Positions 16,150 through 24,471 of a stretch of 64,000 nucleotides of DNA are shown here, one piece after another. The notes beneath the pieces were generated by a model. The model was not told the origin of the DNA, ran no database searches, and saw nothing but the letters and a program-made list of their open reading frames with translations. The position numbers and the translations under genes are program-made. How positions within the stretch are numbered: position 1 is the stretch's first letter; every line of letters starts with the position of its first letter. This DNA is from Falsiroseomonas algicola (GTDB lineage Bacteria > Pseudomonadota > Alphaproteobacteria > Acetobacterales > Acetobacteraceae): positions 62,001 to 126,000 of the forward strand of contig NZ_JAAIKB010000010.1 of NCBI RefSeq assembly GCF_011040385.1. The letters run 5' to 3'.

Positions 16150-17493
16150 ATGTTCGGCAAGGTCCTGATCGCGAACCGGGGCGAGATCGCGCTCCGCGTC
16201 CATCGCGCCTGCCAGGAGATGGGCATCCGCACCGTCGCCGTGCACTCCACGGCCGACAACACGGCGATGCATGTGCGCCTGGCGGATGAGAGCGTCTGCA
16301 TCGGCCCGCCCTCGGCCCGCGACAGCTACCTGAACATGGCGGCCATCCTCTCGGCCGCCGCCATCACCGGCGCGGATGCCATCCATCCGGGCTACGGCTT
16401 CCTCAGCGAGAACGCGAACTTCGCGGAGATGGTGGAGGCCCATGGCCTCGCCTTCATCGGCCCGACGGCGGCGCATATCCGCATGATGGGCGACAAGATC
16501 GCCGCCAAGGACGCCATGCGCTCCCTCGGCGTGCCGCTGGTCCCCGGCAGCCTGGGCGCGCTGGAGAGCCTGGAGGAGGCGCGCGCCGTCGCCGACCAGA
16601 TCAAGTACCCCGTGCTGATCAAGGCCGCCGCCGGCGGCGGCGGTCGCGGCATGAAGGTGGCGCGCAGCGAGGAGGAGCTTGAGGAGGCCTGGCGCGTCGC
16701 GCGCACGGAATCCAAGGCCGCCTTCGGCGACGATGCCGTCTACATGGAGAAGTACCTGGACCGCCCGCGGCATATCGAGCTGCAGGTCCTGGCCGACATG
16801 CACGGCAACGTCGTGCATTTCGGCGAACGCGACTGCTCCCTCCAGCGGCGCCACCAGAAGCTGGTCGAGGAGGCCGGCAGCCCCGTGCTGACGGCGGCGG
16901 AGCGCGATGCGCTGGGCGCCCAGGTCACCAAGGGCCTGAAGCAGCTGGGCTACCGCAATGCCGGCACGCTGGAATTCCTGTGGCAGGACGGCCAGTTCGC
17001 CTTCATCGAGATGAACACCCGCCTGCAGGTGGAGCATCCGGTGACGGAAATGGTCTGCAACGTCGACCTGGTGAAGGAACAGCTGCGCGTCGCCGCCGGC
17101 GAACCGCTGGGCTACACGCAGGAACAGGTCCGCTTCTCCGGCCACGCCATCGAATGCCGCATCACGGCAGAGGATCCCGAGACCTTCGCCCCGAACCCCG
17201 GCCGGGTGGACATGTATCACGCGCCGGGCGGCCTCGGCGTGCGGGTCGATAGCGCGCTCTACTCCGGCTACACCGTGCCGCCGCATTACGACAGCCTGGT
17301 CGCCAAGCTGGTGGTCCACGGCCAGACGCGGTCGGAGGCGATCGCGCGCCTCAAGCGGTCGCTGGACGAGATGGTGGTGAGCGGCATCAAGACGACGCTG
17401 CCGCTGCACCAGCGCATCGTCGCCGACCCGGAGTTCCAGGCCGGCGACTACACCATCCATTGGCTGGAGAAATTCGTCAGCCGCGGGCACTGA
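16150..17493 (+). CDS. accC: Biotin carboxylase of acetyl-CoA carboxylase
   Basis: 447 residues, ATP-grasp enzyme that carboxylates the biotin of AccB. The start MFGKVLIANRGEIALRV, HPGYGFLSEN, the glycine-rich lid KAAAGGGGRGMK, the active-site ERDCSLQRRHQKLVEEAGSP and EMNTRLQVEHPVTE are all intact. Its last 17 bases overlap tail-to-tail with the convergent ABC ATPase gene, which is the boundary between the conserved fatty-acid operon and the metal-uptake cluster. Confidence 0.97.
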   Translation: MFGKVLIANRGEIALRVHRACQEMGIRTVAVHSTADNTAMHVRLADESVCIGPPSARDSYLNMAAILSAAAITGADAIHPGYGFLSENANFAEMVEAHGLAFIGPTAAHIRMMGDKIAAKDAMRSLGVPLVPGSLGALESLEEARAVADQIKYPVLIKAAAGGGGRGMKVARSEEELEEAWRVARTESKAAFGDDAVYMEKYLDRPRHIELQVLADMHGNVVHFGERDCSLQRRHQKLVEEAGSPVLTAAERDALGAQVTKGLKQLGYRNAGTLEFLWQDGQFAFIEMNTRLQVEHPVTEMVCNVDLVKEQLRVAAGEPLGYTQEQVRFSGHAIECRITAEDPETFAPNPGRVDMYHAPGGLGVRVDSALYSGYTVPPHYDSLVAKLVVHGQTRSEAIARLKRSLDEMVVSGIKTTLPLHQRIVADPEFQAGDYTIHWLEKFVSRGH

Positions 17494-18235
17494 CCGCGCG
17501 CGGCAGGGCTTCCAAGGGCATGACGAAGGGGTGGCCGGCGCTGCCGGTCACCACCTCCGCGCGCAATCCATAGACATCGGCCAGCAGCGCGGGCGTCAGC
17601 ACTGATGCCGGGGCTCCGGCGGTGATCAGCCTGCCCGCCTGCAGCACCGCGATGCGGTCGGCGAAGCGGGCCGCCGCATTCAGGTCGTGGATCGCCACCA
17701 CCACCAGCAGCCCCTGGCGCCGCGCCAGGTCGCGCAGCAGCGCCAGCAATTCGAACTGGTTCCGCAGGTCGAGCGCGCTGGTCGGTTCGTCCAGCAGCAG
17801 CGCCGCGGGCTCCGCCGCCAGCAGCTGTGCCAGGAACACCATCTGCCGCTGCCCGCCCGACAGCTCCGCCAGCATGCGTCCCGCCAACCCCTGGATGCCG
17901 AGCCGCTCCAGCGCCGCCATGGCGCGCGCGACTTCGGCCTGCGGCACGCGCAGCCCGAGCGCGCGCATCCGGCCGAGCAGCACCGTCTCCAGCACCGTCA
18001 GCGCCGCCCGGGCGCCATTGTCCTGCGGCAGGAAGCCGACCTCCCCGGCGCCCTCGCGGCGGATACGGCCGCCATGGGCCTGCAGCCCGGCCACGGCCCG
18101 GAGCAGGGAGGATTTGCCGGAGCCATTGGGGCCGAGCAGCGCCAGCACCTCGCCCCCCGCCGCGGACAAAGACACGCCATCGACCGCCCGGGTCGTCCCG
18201 TAGCGGATGGAGACGTCCTCGATCTCCAGCCTCAC
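17477..18235 (-). CDS. Iron-siderophore/cobalamin-type ABC transporter ATPase (FecE/BtuD-like)
   Basis: 252 residues. Walker A LLGPNGSGKSS, signature ELSGGQRQMVF, Walker B ALLLDEPTSALD, H-loop VVAIHDLNAAARFAD. The HDLN after the Walker B strand is typical of the Fe3+/heme/B12 importer ATPases. GTG at 18235 overlaps the TGA of the permease gene (GTGA). It is the last gene of a five-gene leftward cluster (membrane protein, receptor, small copper-type protein upstream). Confidence 0.9.
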   Translation of the reverse strand: MRLEIEDVSIRYGTTRAVDGVSLSAAGGEVLALLGPNGSGKSSLLRAVAGLQAHGGRIRREGAGEVGFLPQDNGARAALTVLETVLLGRMRALGLRVPQAEVARAMAALERLGIQGLAGRMLAELSGGQRQMVFLAQLLAAEPAALLLDEPTSALDLRNQFELLALLRDLARRQGLLVVVAIHDLNAAARFADRIAVLQAGRLITAGAPASVLTPALLADVYGLRAEVVTGSAGHPFVMPLEALPRAVSARG

Positions 18236-19269
18236 CAATGGGCCCTCCGCGATGCCAGGATCAGCCACGCGAAGAAGGGCACGCCGACCAGGGCGGTGAC
18301 GATGCCGATGGGAAACAGCGCGCCGGGGGAGACGGTCTTGCTGGCCACCGAGGCGGCGGAGAGCAGCACCGCCCCGGCCAGCGCCGCGCCCGGCAGCAGC
18401 ACGCGCTGATCCTCCCCCAGCAGCATCCGGGCGAGATGGGGAGCCACCAGGCCCACGAAGCCGATCGTGCCGACAAAGGCGACGGCGACGCCGGTGGCCA
18501 CGGAGACGAAGAGGAAGCCGCGCAGCCGCAGGCCGCGGACCTTCACGCCCAGCGCCGCCGCGCGGTCATCCCCCAGGCGCAGCGCCGTCAGCCCCCAGGC
18601 ATCGCGCATCAGCAGCGGCACCGTGGCGGCCAGCACGCCCGCGACGATGCCGAGCTTCGGCCAGGTGGCGCGCTGGAGACTGCCGAAGAGCCAGAAGACG
18701 ATCTGCTGCAACGCCTCCGGCGACGCCATGAATTGCAGCAAGGCCAGCAGCGCCTGGAACAGGAACATCAGCGCGATGCCGGCCAGCACCAGCGGCTCCG
18801 GCGTCGCGCCGCGGATGCCGCCCAGCGCCCAGACCCCGGCGCAGGCGATGGCCGCGAAGACGAAGGCCGCGATCGGCACGGCCTGCGCTTCCGCCAGCGG
18901 CAGCGCGGCGCCGAAGACGATGACCAGCGCCGCGCCGAAGCCCGCACCGGCGGAGACGCCGAGCGTGTAGCTCGACGCCATCGGGTTGTTCAGGATGGTC
19001 TGCATGACGGCGCCGGTCAGGCCCAGCGCGGCGCCGACCAGCAGCGCCATCAGCGCGACGGGCAGCCGGATGGACCAGACGATGGCATCCACCATCGGAT
19101 CGGGCGCCAGGCCGAGCAGCGAGGCCGCGACGGCGGAAGGCGACAGCATCGCCGGCCCCGTCGCGACATCCAGCACCAGGCAGAGCGCCAGCAGCGCGAG
19201 CCCCGCGGCCAGCACCACCCGGCGCCGCGCCGCGAGCCGCGTCCATTCCGGCGCCACCGCGGCGTGCAT
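18232..19269 (-). CDS. FecCD-family metal-chelate permease
   Basis: 345 residues with about ten hydrophobic segments, the BtuC/FecCD fold. Recognisable parts are RLPVALMALLVGAALGLTGA, LNNPMASSYTLGVSAGAGFG, the coupling region LGDDRAAALGVKVRGLRLR, and FVGTIGFVGLVAPHLARMLLG, all family signatures. ATG at 19269 lies four bases after the previous gene's stop; an in-frame ATG at 19308 would make the N-terminus longer and overlap that gene. It should form a homodimer driven by the adjacent ATPase. Confidence 0.92.
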   Translation of the reverse strand: MHAAVAPEWTRLAARRRVVLAAGLALLALCLVLDVATGPAMLSPSAVAASLLGLAPDPMVDAIVWSIRLPVALMALLVGAALGLTGAVMQTILNNPMASSYTLGVSAGAGFGAALVIVFGAALPLAEAQAVPIAAFVFAAIACAGVWALGGIRGATPEPLVLAGIALMFLFQALLALLQFMASPEALQQIVFWLFGSLQRATWPKLGIVAGVLAATVPLLMRDAWGLTALRLGDDRAAALGVKVRGLRLRGFLFVSVATGVAVAFVGTIGFVGLVAPHLARMLLGEDQRVLLPGAALAGAVLLSAASVASKTVSPGALFPIGIVTALVGVPFFAWLILASRRAHW

Positions 19270-19273
19270 GCGC

Positions 19274-19954
19274 TCAGGCCGCCCGGGCGCGGCGACGGGG
19301 CAGGTCATTCGCGACCTCGCCGGGATCGCCGGGGCCGGCATGGGCAACCACGTCGGTCCGCGCCGCCCACCAGGCCAGCGCCATCATCGCGATGAAGGCC
19401 ACGGGGATCAGCGCCATCGCCGCCCAGAACAGCACCCAGGGCGTCCAGTAGTAGCCGAGCAGCACCAGCGCCATGGCGACATTGCCGATGGCCAGCAGCG
19501 CCTCCCGCGCCGCCGCTTCCTCCGCACCCGGTGCGGCGGGCGCCGCGGCCAGGATGCGGCCGGGCTCGACCGGCGCGCGCGCCGCCAGCCGGGCGACGCC
19601 CGCCATCGCCAGCGTCCCGACCAGCGCGATGGCGGGTTCCAGGAAGCCCTGGCCCAGGGACAGCAGCCAGGCCGTCCCGCCACCGCCCAGCAGCAGGATC
19701 GCCAGCGGCAGCGCGGCCGCCAGTCGCCCCGCGACATCGAGGCGGGAGGGCGCGCCCATGGCATCGCCGAGCTGGCGGAGGTTCTGGATCCAGAAGAGGC
19801 CCGCGAGCGGCAGGGAGGCGGCGAGCAGCACGCCGCCGGCGCCGGTCGGCACGGCGCCGAGGCTGGCACCGGGCAGCACCAGCCCGATCAGCGCCCAGAG
19901 CGCGAAGGGCGTCAGCATGAACAGGGCAATGGCGAAGGGAACCCAGCGCTTCAT
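19274..19954 (-). CDS. Multi-pass membrane protein of unknown function in the metal-uptake cluster
   Basis: 226 residues with five or six hydrophobic segments (for example WVPFAIALFMLTPFALWALI, LAAALPLAILLLGGGGTAWL, VLLGYYWTPWVLFWAAMALI) and a short Arg-rich tail. I do not recognise a family. It lies between the receptor and the permease genes, with a GGAG site nine bases upstream of the ATG. Position suggests an accessory role in the uptake system, such as assisting a metal-loaded transporter, but nothing in the sequence shows that. Confidence 0.7.
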   Translation of the reverse strand: MKRWVPFAIALFMLTPFALWALIGLVLPGASLGAVPTGAGGVLLAASLPLAGLFWIQNLRQLGDAMGAPSRLDVAGRLAAALPLAILLLGGGGTAWLLSLGQGFLEPAIALVGTLAMAGVARLAARAPVEPGRILAAAPAAPGAEEAAAREALLAIGNVAMALVLLGYYWTPWVLFWAAMALIPVAFIAMMALAWWAARTDVVAHAGPGDPGEVANDLPRRRARAA

Positions 19955-20014
19955 CGGGGGTGGCTCCTGCGTGTCATGGGCGGGCGAAGGGGGGGAGTCG
20001 GAAAGCGCGGGGCA

Positions 20015-21142
20015 TCAGGCCCGCCAGGGCAGCATCCAGGTGCCGGAGAAGGGCACGGGCAGGTAGCGCCGGTGGTAGTCCGCCAGCGCCGCGACGGGGT
20101 CCATGTCCTCGAACGCCGCCGGCCAGGCGCGCTTCGCGATGTAGAGCGTGGCGGTATCGTCGAAGAGCGTGCGGCACAGCCCGTGCTCGATCGCGTGCAG
20201 CTCGCCGTTGCGGATGGCGGTCAGCCCGGCCCAGCCGGGGCGCGTGGCGTAGGGCGCCAGGCTGCGGCGCGTCTCCTCCGCCGTCACGCCATAGCCCGTG
20301 CGGACGGCGCGCGGGCGGTTGGTCCAGGAGGAGGCGCCGATGTAGATGAAGTCCGGATTGGCGGCGAGCACGGCCTCCGCCGGGATCGGCCCCCAATTGC
20401 CGGCCAGCCGCCCTTCCGCGACGTTCATCACGCCGAGCATCGCGAAGATGCGGCCCCACATGGTGGCGGGGGAGTAGCTGTTGCCCACCACCTCCATGCC
20501 GCCCTGTCCGAGTTCCAGGTGGATCTTCGGCCTCACCGGCCCCGCGGCGCGGGCGGCGCGGTCCAGGATGGTGCCGATGTTGCGGCGGTAGCGGTCCGCC
20601 AGCTCCGCCGCGCGGGCCTCCTCCCCCATCGCCGCGCCGATGGCGAGGGTGGAGGCGACGTGGCGCTCCAGCGTCTGGGCGTTGTAGTCGAAGACCAGGA
20701 TCGGGATGCCCGCGGCGGCGATCTGGTTGCGGATCGTCTCCGCCGCCATCCAGGCCCAGGCCGGCATCATCAGCAGGTCGGGGCGGAGCCCTATCACCTT
20801 CTCCGCGCTGAAGGTGCCCTCATCCGTGTTGCCGACATCGGGCAGGGTGGCGAGGGCTGGGACGAGGTCGCGGTAGCGGGAGAAGATGGCGGGGCGCCAG
20901 CCTTCCCACACCACGCGGTTCATGCCGACCACGCGGGACCAGCCGCCGGTGCCGGCGATGGCGGTGAACTCCTCGTAGTTGAACATCACCACGATCCGCT
21001 CCGGCCGCGGCTTCAGCGCGACCTCCCGCCCCAGCGCATCGGTGATGCGCCGCATCTGGGCATGGGCTGGCAGCGCCAGTGGCGTGGCGAGGGCAGTGGC
21101 AAGCAGGGCGCGGCGCGGCAGGGCGCGCGGGAAGGCGGACAT
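20015..21142 (-). CDS. Periplasmic metal-chelate binding protein (FepB/BtuF-like, family 8)
   Basis: 375 residues. A Tat- or Sec-like signal (PRRALLATALATPLALPAHAQ) precedes a helical-backbone binding protein with DALGREVALKPRPERIVVM, LPDVGNTDEGTFSAEKVIGLRPDLLMMP and VPFSGTWMLPW. The two-lobe class III fold matches receptors for ferric siderophores, haem or cobalamin. It belongs with the FecCD permease and ATPase downstream. The double-Arg of the signal peptide (LPRRALLA) lacks a full Tat consensus. Confidence 0.85.
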   Translation of the reverse strand: MSAFPRALPRRALLATALATPLALPAHAQMRRITDALGREVALKPRPERIVVMFNYEEFTAIAGTGGWSRVVGMNRVVWEGWRPAIFSRYRDLVPALATLPDVGNTDEGTFSAEKVIGLRPDLLMMPAWAWMAAETIRNQIAAAGIPILVFDYNAQTLERHVASTLAIGAAMGEEARAAELADRYRRNIGTILDRAARAAGPVRPKIHLELGQGGMEVVGNSYSPATMWGRIFAMLGVMNVAEGRLAGNWGPIPAEAVLAANPDFIYIGASSWTNRPRAVRTGYGVTAEETRRSLAPYATRPGWAGLTAIRNGELHAIEHGLCRTLFDDTATLYIAKRAWPAAFEDMDPVAALADYHRRYLPVPFSGTWMLPWRA

Positions 21143-21205
21143 GGCGGAGGCTCCTGGACATGCGACGAAACCCCGGGCCGAGGCCGGCCCGGGGCGCTGC
21201 GATGG

Positions 21206-21583
21206 TCAGGAGAGGAAGGGTGGTCCGGTCGGGCGGTAGGGCGGCGCCCGGGCGCCGAGCGCCGGCACGCTGGGCGCCACCCAGGCCGGCAGGGCGGCGA
21301 CCACCATCGCCGGCAGAGGGACGGAGGAGGGCTCCGGCAGCAGCGCGGTGGCAGGCCCGTGGCAGGCCAGGCAGAAGGCGGCAGCCTCATGCGGGGCCGG
21401 CGCCTCATCCCCCGGCCCGCCCATATCCACCGCCACCATCCCGTCCGGCGTGCAGAGCTCCACCAGGAAGGCGTGGTGGGAGACGGGGGCAACGAGCCGC
21501 AGGCAATGCGCCAGCGCCAGGCTGCTCTGCAGGCAGAGCGCCAGGGCCAGCAGCACCAGCAGGCGGCGGGAGGGACGCGACAC
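21206..21583 (-). CDS. DUF2946-like small secreted protein, metal-associated
   Basis: 125 residues with a signal peptide (LLVLLALALCLQSSLALA) and a mature part containing ELCTPDGMVAVDMG and AFCLACHGPA, a Cys-x2-Cys-His arrangement, then a Pro-rich tail ending GARAPPYRPTGPPFLS. This layout (a CxxC-type stretch and a terminal Arg-Ala-Pro-Pro) matches DUF2946 proteins, often found next to copper or TonB-dependent transport genes. It begins the leftward uptake cluster. No TonB-dependent receptor gene is in this window. Confidence 0.65.
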   Translation of the reverse strand: MSRPSRRLLVLLALALCLQSSLALAHCLRLVAPVSHHAFLVELCTPDGMVAVDMGGPGDEAPAPHEAAAFCLACHGPATALLPEPSSVPLPAMVVAALPAWVAPSVPALGARAPPYRPTGPPFLS

Positions 21584-21675
21584 GCGCGGAACCTATGGCG
21601 CGGCGAATGAGCCCGCAAGCAGCCGCGTTGCACGATTCCCTCGCCCACCGCGCCGGCGCCCTGTAGAATGGGCCG

Positions 21676-22359
21676 GTGAGCCGAAGACAGTTCGAGATCA
21701 CCCCCGAGTTGATGCTCCGCGCCTATCGCGCGGGCCTCTTTCCCATGGCGGAGACGCGGCGCGGCGACCGGCTCTACTGGCTGGACCCGGAGTTGCGCGG
21801 CGTGCTGCCGCTGGATCGCTTCCACCTCTCCCGCCGCCTGGCCCGGACCGTCCTGGCGGGCGACTACCTCGTCACGACCAACCGGGACTTCGGCGGCGTC
21901 ATCGCGGGCTGCGCGGCGCCGGCGGAGGGGCGGGAGGACACCTGGATCAACCCGGAGATCGAGCGGCTGTTCACCGCGCTGCATCGCATGGGCCATGCCC
22001 ATTCGGTGGAGGCCTGGGCGCCCGCGCCGGGCGGCCCCAAGCTGGTCGGGGGGCTCTACGGCGTCGCGCTCGGCGGCGCCTTCTTCGGGGAGAGCATGTT
22101 CTCCCGCGCGCGCGATGCCTCCAAGGTCGCGCTGGTGCATCTGGTGGCACGGCTGCGCCTTTTCGGCTTCACGCTGCTCGACAGCCAGTTCCAGACCACG
22201 CACCTGGCGCAGTTCGGCTGCACGGAGATTCCGCGCCAGGCCTATAAGCGGCTGCTCTCCGAAGCCGTGGAGGAACAGGCGCGCTGGGATGACGAGGCCG
22301 AGCCCGAGGCGGTGGCCGAGGAGATCCGGCGGCTGCGAGAAGCCAGCCGCGGCAAATAG
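21676..22359 (+). CDS. aat: Leucyl/phenylalanyl-tRNA-protein transferase
   Basis: 227 residues. Adds Leu or Phe to N-terminal Arg/Lys proteins, making N-degrons for ClpS-ClpAP. The core motifs are present: [59 protein letters not shown] and [16 protein letters not shown] at 21676 is the start. The gene normally follows accC in related genomes; here the metal-uptake cluster lies between them. It ends exactly against the convergent DUF805 gene. Confidence 0.95.
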   Translation: MSRRQFEITPELMLRAYRAGLFPMAETRRGDRLYWLDPELRGVLPLDRFHLSRRLARTVLAGDYLVTTNRDFGGVIAGCAAPAEGREDTWINPEIERLFTALHRMGHAHSVEAWAPAPGGPKLVGGLYGVALGGAFFGESMFSRARDASKVALVHLVARLRLFGFTLLDSQFQTTHLAQFGCTEIPRQAYKRLLSEAVEEQARWDDEAEPEAVAEEIRRLREASRGK

Positions 22360-22758
22360 CTAGCGGTTCACCGGCCAGGGGCGCTGGCCCGGCGGCAGCG
22401 CGGCGCCGCCGCCGCGCGGGTCCGGACCGAAGCGGTTCGGGCCATTCTCCCCGGGCTGGCAGTACCAGATCAGCAGCACGATCCAGCCGAGGACAGGCAC
22501 GAAGCCCAGCAACTGCCACCAGCCGCTGCGCCCATTGTCATGCAGGCGCCGGGCAGCGATGGCGATGGAGGGGATGATAAGCGCGACAGCCAGCACCGCG
22601 CCGAGGATGCCGCCCGTCGCGGCGTCGTCGATGATGCCGGTGATCACCTGGGCCAGCAGGACAAAGAGGTAGAAGAACCAGAACTCCGACCGTCGCGCGC
22701 GGCCCGCGAAGGTGGCGTAGTTGCGGAACGCGCTGGCGACGGCGTCGGGGAAGTTCAT
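22360..22758 (-). CDS. DUF805 family membrane protein
   Basis: 132 residues. The N-terminal NYATFAGRARRSEFWFFYLF and the IAIAARRLHDNGRSGWWQLL segment are the DUF805 signatures, with three hydrophobic helices and a C-terminal GPNRFGPDPRG. Members are small inner-membrane proteins of unknown function. It stands tail-to-tail with aat and is read toward it. Confidence 0.92.
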   Translation of the reverse strand: MNFPDAVASAFRNYATFAGRARRSEFWFFYLFVLLAQVITGIIDDAATGGILGAVLAVALIIPSIAIAARRLHDNGRSGWWQLLGFVPVLGWIVLLIWYCQPGENGPNRFGPDPRGGGAALPPGQRPWPVNR

Positions 22759-22786
22759 GCGCGCTCCATCCTGGCCGGGTGCCGCC

Positions 22787-23161
22787 TCAGCTCGCGCGGC
22801 ATTCCATGATGCGGATGTCGTAGACCGGGTGTTCCAGCATGTTCACGCCCGGGGCTTCGGCGAACATCCAGCCGCGGAAGACGGCGGCGCCATTGGCGGG
22901 GGCGCGGCTGTCCGCGATCTCCAGCCAGGCGGCGGCGTCCGGCACCTCGTCCGGCGGGCGCGCGTTGCAGGCCCGCACGGTGATGGTGAGGCTGCCGAAG
23001 CGCTCGGGCTGGTTCAGCGTGGCGCGCAGCGTGATGACGCGCGCCGTCACCTTGTCCAGCGCCTGCAGCACGGCGATGCGCTGCGGCCGCCATTCCTGCG
23101 CGGCCGCAGGCATGGCCAGCCCGCAGGCCAGCGTGATGGCAGCGGCGAGGGTGCGGATCAT
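22787..23161 (-). CDS. DUF2155 domain protein, exported
   Basis: 124 residues. A signal peptide ending AMPAAAQEW is followed by IAVLQALDKVTARVITLRA, AWLEIADSRAP and VFRGWMFAEAPGVNMLEHPVYDIRIMEC, the DUF2155 pattern. Alphaproteobacteria often encode this protein in the accBC-aat neighbourhood. ATG at 23161 overlaps the TGA of the previous gene. Confidence 0.9.
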   Translation of the reverse strand: MIRTLAAAITLACGLAMPAAAQEWRPQRIAVLQALDKVTARVITLRATLNQPERFGSLTITVRACNARPPDEVPDAAAWLEIADSRAPANGAAVFRGWMFAEAPGVNMLEHPVYDIRIMECRAS

Positions 23162-23382
23162 GCCGCGCGCTTCGGGCTCGGCAGGGCGGCGACCATCTCG
23201 GCCAGGATGCGCCGCATCGCGGCCTCGTCCACGCCCATCAGCACCGCATCCTCGAAGGCGTCGCGCAGCACCTGCGCGGCTTCCCGGTGGTTCTCCGCCA
23301 GCACCTTCAGCTTCTCCCGGCATGACAGGGGCGCGCCATCGGCACCCGGCCAGGCGGCGGGCGGGTCGAGCGGCGTGCTCAT
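23158..23382 (-). CDS. Small protein of unknown function between mlaD and the DUF2155 gene
   Basis: 74 residues, mostly helical with an acidic centre (LKVLAENHREAAQVLRDAFEDAV) and ending LPSPKRAA. No signal peptide or membrane segment. The start overlaps the mlaD stop and the stop overlaps the DUF2155 start, both by ATGA, so it is firmly inside a coupled operon. I know of no characterised relative. Confidence 0.75.
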   Translation of the reverse strand: MSTPLDPPAAWPGADGAPLSCREKLKVLAENHREAAQVLRDAFEDAVLMGVDEAAMRRILAEMVAALPSPKRAA

Positions 23383-23897
23383 GGGCGGGCCGGCGCGGTT
23401 CCCTGGGCGGGGGCCGTGCCGCCGCCCTCCCCGGGGGAGGATCCGCCCTGGGTCATGGAGAAGATGAAGCGCCCCAGAAGGCTCTCCAGGCTGATGGCGG
23501 ATTGGGTGATCGTGATCTCCCCGCCATCGCGCAGGATGCGCTCCGACCCGCCCGGCACCAGGGAGACGAAGCGCCCGCCGAGCAGCCCCTCGCTCGCGAT
23601 TTCCGCCGAGCTGTCGGAGGGGATGCGGAGGCTGCCATCGATCCGCATGGTCAGCACGGCCAGGAAGGTCTGCGGGTCGATCCGCTGGCCGGTGATGGAG
23701 CCGACCTTCACGCCGGCGATGCGGACATCGGCGCCCGGCGCCAGGCCATCGATCCGGTCGAACTTGGCGGTCAGCGTCAGCCCGGGGCCGGACATGGTGG
23801 TCCGCCCGCTATTGGTGACGGCGAACAGCAGGAAGCCGGCCGCGACCAGCAGCACCACGGCGCCAGCCAGCACCTCGGCGATCGAACGGCCCTTCAT
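23379..23897 (-). CDS. mlaD: MlaD-family lipid-transport protein
   Basis: 172 residues. An N-terminal transmembrane anchor (LAGAVVLLVAAGFLLFAVT) is followed by the MCE/MlaD domain with LTAKFDRIDGLAPGADVRIAGVKVG and SSAEIASEGLLGGRFVSLVPGG. The C-terminus is Gly/Pro/Ala-rich. It forms the hexameric periplasmic ring of the Mla phospholipid carrier system that maintains outer-membrane asymmetry. MlaE/MlaF genes are not nearby. Confidence 0.92.
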   Translation of the reverse strand: MKGRSIAEVLAGAVVLLVAAGFLLFAVTNSGRTTMSGPGLTLTAKFDRIDGLAPGADVRIAGVKVGSITGQRIDPQTFLAVLTMRIDGSLRIPSDSSAEIASEGLLGGRFVSLVPGGSERILRDGGEITITQSAISLESLLGRFIFSMTQGGSSPGEGGGTAPAQGTAPARP

Positions 23898-23913
23898 GCG
23901 CGCTTGCCTGCCA

Positions 23914-24270
23914 TCAGGTCCCGGGCGTCCAGGCCTCGTAGTCGCCCGTGGTCACGGCGCGACGGCCTCCGGCATAGTCATGGCCGGCGGGGCGATAGGC
24001 ATTGGCGGTGCCCGTCTGGTTCGGCTGGTGGTCCAGCATCCAGGCATGGCGCTTCGTCTCCGCCATCGGCTGCGGCGCGGTGTGGTGCAGCCAGCCATGC
24101 CATTCCGGCGGCACCTTCGTGGCCTCGGCCGCGCCGTTGAACAGCACCCAGCGGCGCTTGCGGCCATAGCCACGAAAATCGGCCTTCGACTCGTAATAGG
24201 CATTGCCGAAGCGGTCCGTGCCGATCTTGCGGCTGGACAGGGCGGAGGTGAGGCGCAGCAGCACCGACAT
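23914..24270 (-). CDS. NADH:ubiquinone oxidoreductase subunit NDUFA12-like
   Basis: 118 residues. GTDRFGNAYYESKADFRGYGRKRRWVLFNG, PPEWHGWLHH and KPNQTGTANAY-like NQTGTANAYRPAG identify the supernumerary complex I subunit found in mitochondria and alphaproteobacteria. Bound on the matrix/cytoplasmic arm of complex I. It starts the leftward NDUFA12-mlaD-(74-residue)-DUF2155 set. About 200 bases to the next gene on the other strand hold the divergent promoters. Confidence 0.93.
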   Translation of the reverse strand: MSVLLRLTSALSSRKIGTDRFGNAYYESKADFRGYGRKRRWVLFNGAAEATKVPPEWHGWLHHTAPQPMAETKRHAWMLDHQPNQTGTANAYRPAGHDYAGGRRAVTTGDYEAWTPGT

Positions 24271-24471
24271 CGGATATCCTCGCAGCGGCCGTGGGGAGGC
24301 CCGCCCGCCATGTGCGGACGGCGCCAGTTTCGCACAATGGGGGCCCGCGCGCAAAACGCGCGGCGTCCGGGCCCGGGGCTGCGATTCTGTCCACAGGATG
24401 TTGCGGTTCCGGCCGCGCAACACCACCACATACGGCTTCCGTCCCGCCCCCCGAGTGCCTAGATTGGTGGC

